In this document: positions 59,733 through 64,000 of the stretch, piece after piece | Numbering within the stretch: position 1 is the stretch's first letter | Layout: every line of letters begins with the position of its first letter | NCBI GenBank assembly: GCA_965112735.1 | Contig: OZ218957.1 | Span: forward strand, 1,240,001-1,304,000 | Direction of reading: 5' to 3' | Length of the DNA: 64,000 nt | From: Phaeosaccion multiseriatum | Lineage: Eukaryota > Ochrophyta, other classes | The notes under the pieces: generated by a model | Database searches by the model: none | Seen by the model: only the letters and a program-made list of their open reading frames with translations | Told to the model about the DNA's origin: nothing | Position numbers and translations under genes: made by a program

Positions 59733-62700
59733 CTACATCTCTGCCCTGAGGGGCATGGCCATGAGATCTATGAGCCCCTCTCTGGGGCTGAGGTTCCCCG
59801 TGAGGATGTCCGCCACACCTGCGCCACAGCCGGGCGGGGGAGGGTGACGAGCAAGCGACAGGCAAGGCAAGAGAGAGAGAAGCAAGCGTTTAGCAAGGCA
59901 ACGCCCATCGCCCCCCTTTTTCACCCACGCACGCACGCACGCACGCACCCACCCACCCTCTCTCCTTTCTCAGCAAAGAGCTTCCTGTCCCTCTCAGCAT
60001 CAGTCTCAGTCTCACTGGCACTCACCGAAGATGATGGAGTACTTAAGGTCAATGCGGTAGGAGTTGTCGATGCGGGGGATGAGCTCCGCCAAGGCGAGGC
60101 TCGTGGCGACTCCCTCCGCCACCTCCGTCGTACTGGCCAGAATGTCCTCCATACTCTCGCCCTGAGCGACGCCACGTCACGCCATGTCAGACCGAGAGAG
60201 AGAGAGAAGGCGGGAGGAGGGAGAGAGGGCAAGAGAGCAGAGCGCAGAGAGAGAAGACAGGAGACAGACAGAAGGAGCGAGACAAGAGTGAGGGAGGGAG
60301 AGGAAGAGGGCGAGAGAGGTAAGGGAAAAGGAAGAGAAGAGAGGGGGACAGAGAGGAGAGAGATAGACCCAGCCGTGAGCGCCTTCTGTCAGCCTACAGC
60401 CCCGTGCTGCCCGGTGCTACCTCAACCCCGCTCCTTCGCTCCTTACCTTGCCGAGTCGGATGCCAAAGTTTCGGTTTCGGCTCAGAGGTCCGAAACAAGT
60501 CCCAAACGTGTCCCCCACGCCGCTCAAACCGGACAGCGTTTCTGGACTGTGGAGCGAGCGAGCGAGCGAGCAAAGAGAGGGTGGACATAAGGTCAAAAGC
60601 CAAGAGTCAGAGAACCCTTCACCGCTCGAGGGGATTATCGAGGTACCACACCGATCCGATACTACGCCGCTTTCGCCGCTCCGCCGCCCCTCCACCCTCA
60701 CCCTAACCCTATAAAACTAAAAGTTCATCCCCCCCTCCCTCGCCCTCACCTCCCCCCCATGATCTTGGACAGCCTCCGCATCTCTCCGCAGCCCCGAGTC
60801 ACGAGCGCCGCCATGGCATTGGTACCGAGGCCCAGGCCTTCGCACATACCCGCTGCGAGGGCAATGACGTTCTTGACGGCACCTCCCACCTCCACGCCCA
60901 CAACGTCACTGCTCGTAAAGCACCTATGGAGTGGAGAAGTAAGTAAGTCCGGGGGAGTGGAGAAGAGGTGCGGGGAAAGCAAGCGCCAGCAGGCAAGTCA
61001 GGCTTTAGTGCAAAAGCGATCGCACTCCTCGTACCCTCGAGGTGCAGTTTGGGCTCTTCCTTCCATATTTCTTTCAAAAGCCGACACCACACAGACACCG
61101 CCTCGCCTACCCTCCCCTCCTCTCCCCTTCGCCCAGCCCATCGCAATCCTTCGCTTAGCTCACCTAAAGTTGGGATTGGCCAGCACCTGGGGCCGGGGGT
61201 TGGAAATAGAGAGAGAGCAAAGCAAAGCAGAGCAGAGCAGGGAAGAGTAGAGCGGGCATGTACGAATAAGATGGAAGAAATGAAACAAACATGCGAACCC
61301 CCCACCTCGCACACACCACACGCGCATCGCACCTGACTGAAGTCGTTGGCGAGTATTCTATCGTTGCTCGCCACCACCACCGCTGTGGCAAGGTTGTTGG
61401 CGATTTCTTGCGCGAACGAGGGGCCGCTGAGGAAGGCGTAGCCCCTCTCCGCGCCGCACACGTCCACGAGAATATCCTTCATGAGGCATAGAGAGTCCGT
61501 CTCAATGCCCTGTGCAAGCATTGCGCAAAACAACACAACTCAGAGTGTGGTCTCATTAGTGGTTTCGGCCTTGGCGGCCACAAGCATCAGCATGTGAGCA
61601 CCACCAGCGGGACCCCACTCGCACACGAAGACTACCATAAAAGCCAACACTGCCTGCCTGCTTGCCTACCTTGGACACGGAGAGGATGGGCGCTCCAGGC
61701 GGCATGAAAGTGACCACCTCCTGCAGGAACTTTCGGGAGTACTGCACAGGCACCGCGTGAACGATGTAGGTGGCATCGTTGAGTGCCACGAAGGGGTCTG
61801 TCGTGGCTCGCACGAGGAACGGGAGTTTGATTCCCTGAACATGCAGGGGGCAGGGTCATGGGTAGGGTGAAGGGTCAGGGGTAAGTGGAGAGAAAGGCCG
61901 GCTTCTTGACGACGTGGCGCGCACACGCATTTGCCGCCCCACCACCTACTTGCCTGCAGGTACATGGGATGCTCGTGGTGGATATTGATATGATCGGCCA
62001 CGGCCTGCGTTCGTACAAGGATCATAGATGGGACCTGCAGAGCGAGGGGGGGGGCATTGGGGCGTTGGGGAGTCGTGGTGTGCGTCTGCTCGTCTGCTCG
62101 TGGTGTACGTCCATCCCACACCACGGGCCTCTCGTCCCTCTTGCACATCCCATCTACTCACCCACCCAGCCACCCACCTACCTGGTTCCTCGCCAACACG
62201 AAGCTCATGGCCAGGCCGAAGTTGCCGCCCCCCAAAATAGCCACACGCACGGGGTAGGGCAGAGAGCCCCCTACACCCCACTGCTGCGTGGTTCTCGCTG
62301 CCGAGAGGCGCAGCCCGTCTCGCGTAGCTCGCGCAGGTCTGTGCTGAGCAGAGCTTCTCAGCAGTGGATTCTCTCCCCACGTCGCATTGGTACCACCATC
62401 CTCCCTGGAAGTTGCGTCCTCTCCACTGCAGCCTTTCAACTTGCTTCTGCTACCCCCTCTCCTGCCCCTTCTTCTCCTACTTGTCCAAGCACCATCCCCA
62501 GCGTCTAAACTTCGCGCATTCTGACAATGCCTAGTGGAGCTGCACTTTGCACAGAATCCCTGTGCTGGTGTTCTAGTACTTTTCTTTTTTTCGTTCCTTG
62601 CACCCCCCTCCTTGCTGCTGCTGTACAAGGAGGACGATGATGCAAAAGGCTGCTGCAGGTGGAATGCCGCAACAACATATGTATGAATCAATAGAACGAG

Positions 62701-62733
62701 CGCTACGCCTGCTGGGAGCAGCCTCCACATCAC
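59733..62733 (-). CDS. plastid-targeted NAD(P)-dependent glycerol-3-phosphate dehydrogenase (GpsA type)
   Basis: Reduces dihydroxyacetone phosphate to glycerol-3-phosphate, the backbone for plastid glycerolipids. The leader [17 protein letters not shown] ends [11 protein letters not shown], an A-F plastid-entry junction, followed by a long Ser/Arg-rich transit-like region (about 150 residues). The enzyme begins [20 protein letters not shown] (dinucleotide loop), then [47 protein letters not shown] (catalytic lysine), [13 protein letters not shown] and [19 protein letters not shown]. The last two blocks are of bacterial GpsA type, not the cytosolic eukaryotic type. About nine exons; the last one encodes [16 protein letters not shown] and ends at 59733. 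Convergent with the PPR-SMR gene, 64 bp apart. The first ATG is 62733. Confidence 0.9.
60691..60713 (+). repeat. short telomere-like CCCTAA pair in a GPDH intron
   Basis: The plus strand reads CACCCTCACCCTAACCCTAT, i.e. one to two CCCTAA-type units. It is too short to call an interstitial telomere and is noted only as a motif. Confidence 0.3.
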
Positions 62734-63024
62734 CTTTCATTCATATAGTAAGGTTGAGGGTGTACGACCCTGTGATATCGCGGCTCACCAACACGCGTAC
62801 CTGCTGACGCACGGTCAAATTCGATCCAAATTCTGAAACCCTCTTTCACGTGATTACGGTCCCGCCAATATGTGTGCTGAGGCAAACGAGAGCAGCAAGC
62901 ACAATCACTTGTTACTTTACCTAGAGATAAATCGTTAGGAGACAGCCTTAAGGCTAATATAGAGACATCCCCACCCCACCCCACCAACCCCCCAAACACT
63001 CCTCTCCACCCTCCAACAATACAC
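62734..63024. other. upstream region of the plastid GPDH gene
   Basis: Probably the GPDH promoter and 5' UTR. Lower GC than the flanking genes; a C/A-rich run (62968-63000) closes it. No gene seen. Confidence 0.4.
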
Positions 63025-63325
63025 ATGACCACTTGCGTTGAACGCCTCCGCGGCGAGCGCAACGAGCTCATAGAGCGCGTTCAGCGCATGGCTGGAACGG
63101 GAGGAAACTGAAGCTCGCGAGCGTTCAGCGGCCCAGGACGGACAGATCGAAGCACTGACGGAAACAGTGCGGCAGCTTACTATGCCTCGTCCCCTCGACC
63201 ACAAGAACAAGAAGCGGGGACGATGCGAGCCGGACGCCGACGCCGGGAAGTCTGGCGAAGGAGACGCCTCTCCGTCAAAGGGGGGGGCGGGGAGGGACAA
63301 GAAGCAGACGACGACCAACAACTAG
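63025..63325 (+). pseudogene. frameshifted small coiled-coil ORF
   Basis: An ATG at 63025 opens a charged helical frame (MTTCVERLRGERNELIERV) that stops after about 28 codons. The helical, Glu/Arg-rich pattern resumes at once in another frame (EARERSAAQDGQIEALTETV) and runs through a Lys-rich tail to TAG at 63323-63325. A single-base difference near 63090 would explain both halves. It could be a remnant of a transposon-borne or nucleic-acid-binding ORF, a sequencing error, or chance. No family recognised. Confidence 0.4.
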
Positions 63326-63700
63326 TAGAGGTTCAAGATGAGCGATGATGCCTTGCCTTAGAGCTCCGGCCGGGGCGGGCTTGATTCTATTCTTTTTTAT
63401 ATACATGGCCTTGGGTTGGCTGGACATGTTTTCTCTCTCCCGGGTATTGAGCCGAGCCTTTGACTGGTCGGGGGCGGGTGACAGACAGGTAGCCCGTCGA
63501 CTGACGCCGGCGGTAGCAGGTCGCACGCCGGCTGACTCCGGTCGGTAGCAGGTAGGACGTCAGGGGTCGACTCGGTAAGGCACAGCCAGGAAAAAAAAGA
63601 TGGGAAGAAATAAACTTACTATCGTATGTACTCGTGTGAACCAGAATGAGGTGATGTACGTGGATGAAGTGATATCCTTGATGTGATGTACTCACAACTC
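63326..63700. other. intergenic region with short repeat motifs
   Basis: Contains two imperfect copies of a GGTAGCAGGT string (near 63511 and 63543) and the 15-base string CGTCAGGGGTCGACT (63558-63572) shared with the 46.3 kb element. A lower-GC stretch (63580-63690) probably includes the 3' end of the next gene. Confidence 0.45.
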
Positions 63701-64000
63701 CTACACCGTGGCGGGCAGCTCGTGCGCCTGAGAGACCCTTAGCAACTCCTTGAAGTTCTTGTACACGACATTGACCAAGAAGTTGTGCAACCTGCGGTCC
63801 CTGGGGCTCAGCCCGTCCACGGTGAGCGCGTCGCCGATGTGAAAGAGCGCTCTTCTGAAGGCGTCAAAGTCCAGCCCTTGCTCGGCATGGTCCGGCAGCA
63901 GCCCAGTGCGACTGGTGCTCGCCCAGAGGATGCTGCAGGCGTCGTAAAGGCCAAAGTTGCTCTGTCCTGGACGATCACCACCACTGCCGCCTCTGCTGTT
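63701..64000 (-). CDS. partial gene at right edge, unknown function
   Basis: An open frame of about 99 codons enters from the right edge and stops at TAG 63701-63703. The end reads as a compact helical domain with FGLYDACSILWAST, LDFDAFRRALFHIGDAL and LHNFLVNVVYKNFKELLRV. It looks like a genuine C-terminal exon (balanced composition, no repeats), but I do not recognise the family and the start lies outside the window. Confidence 0.55.
   Translation of the reverse strand, partial: NSRGGSGGDRPGQSNFGLYDACSILWASTSRTGLLPDHAEQGLDFDAFRRALFHIGDALTVDGLSPRDRRLHNFLVNVVYKNFKELLRVSQAHELPATV

Noticed and set aside
60691-60713. Interstitial telomere
   Set aside because: Only one to two units are present.

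Overview
This window looks like a compact nuclear genome segment from a unicellular eukaryotic alga. Nearly every gene has short GT-AG introns of roughly 70-400 bp. The genes are packed on alternating strands, and the protein families are eukaryotic (dynactin, HOPS tether, GPI synthesis, kinesin, radial spoke). Two proteins (about 21.4 kb and 62.7 kb) begin with a signal peptide ending in A-F, the bipartite plastid presequence typical of secondary red plastids. I therefore read the organism as a photosynthetic stramenopile or relative; a eustigmatophyte-like alga is possible. A radial spoke protein argues that the lineage has, or recently had, a motile flagellum. The species call is inference.

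Layout: NRPS-like reductase (+, 1075-5597); orphan RRM exon (-, 6188-6423); radial spoke RSP3 (-) head-to-head with dynactin ARP1 (+); a one-exon armadillo-like unknown (-); ZNHIT2 (+) tail-to-tail with an R3H/DEAH RNA helicase (-); the helicase is head-to-head with PIG-M (+); a plastid-targeted unknown (+); a BIRC6-type E2 (-, 22.8-27.2 kb); a DENND4-type Rab exchange factor (+, 28.1-34.9 kb); a CLC channel with a CBS region (-); a VPS39-like HOPS subunit (+, 38.8-44.1 kb); a CaMK-type kinase (-); a creatine-kinase-like phosphagen kinase (-); a NudE/kinesin-14 protein (+, 49.5-54.0 kb); the mitochondrial calcium uniporter (-); a PPR-SMR protein (+); plastid-type glycerol-3-phosphate dehydrogenase (-); a broken coiled-coil ORF; and a partial gene at the right edge.

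Two architectures stand out. The VPS39 homologue lacks its C-terminal zinc finger and instead runs, inside one uninterrupted exon, into the linker and first subdomain of the gamma-COP appendage. The kinesin-14 carries an N-terminal NudE (LIS1/dynein-binding) coiled coil in the same predicted transcript. The NRPS-like protein adds a degenerate type II thioesterase-like domain in front of an A-T-R core. Around these, the introns are unusually rich in simple repeats and minisatellites, and a short inverted-repeat element sits near 46.3 kb.

The genes do not form one pathway. Several share themes: microtubule transport and motility (RSP3, ARP1, NudE-kinesin, phosphagen kinase), membrane traffic (DENND4, VPS39-COP), and calcium (uniporter, CaMK). 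Exon borders were read by eye from reading-frame continuity and splice dinucleotides; no alignment or transcript data were available.
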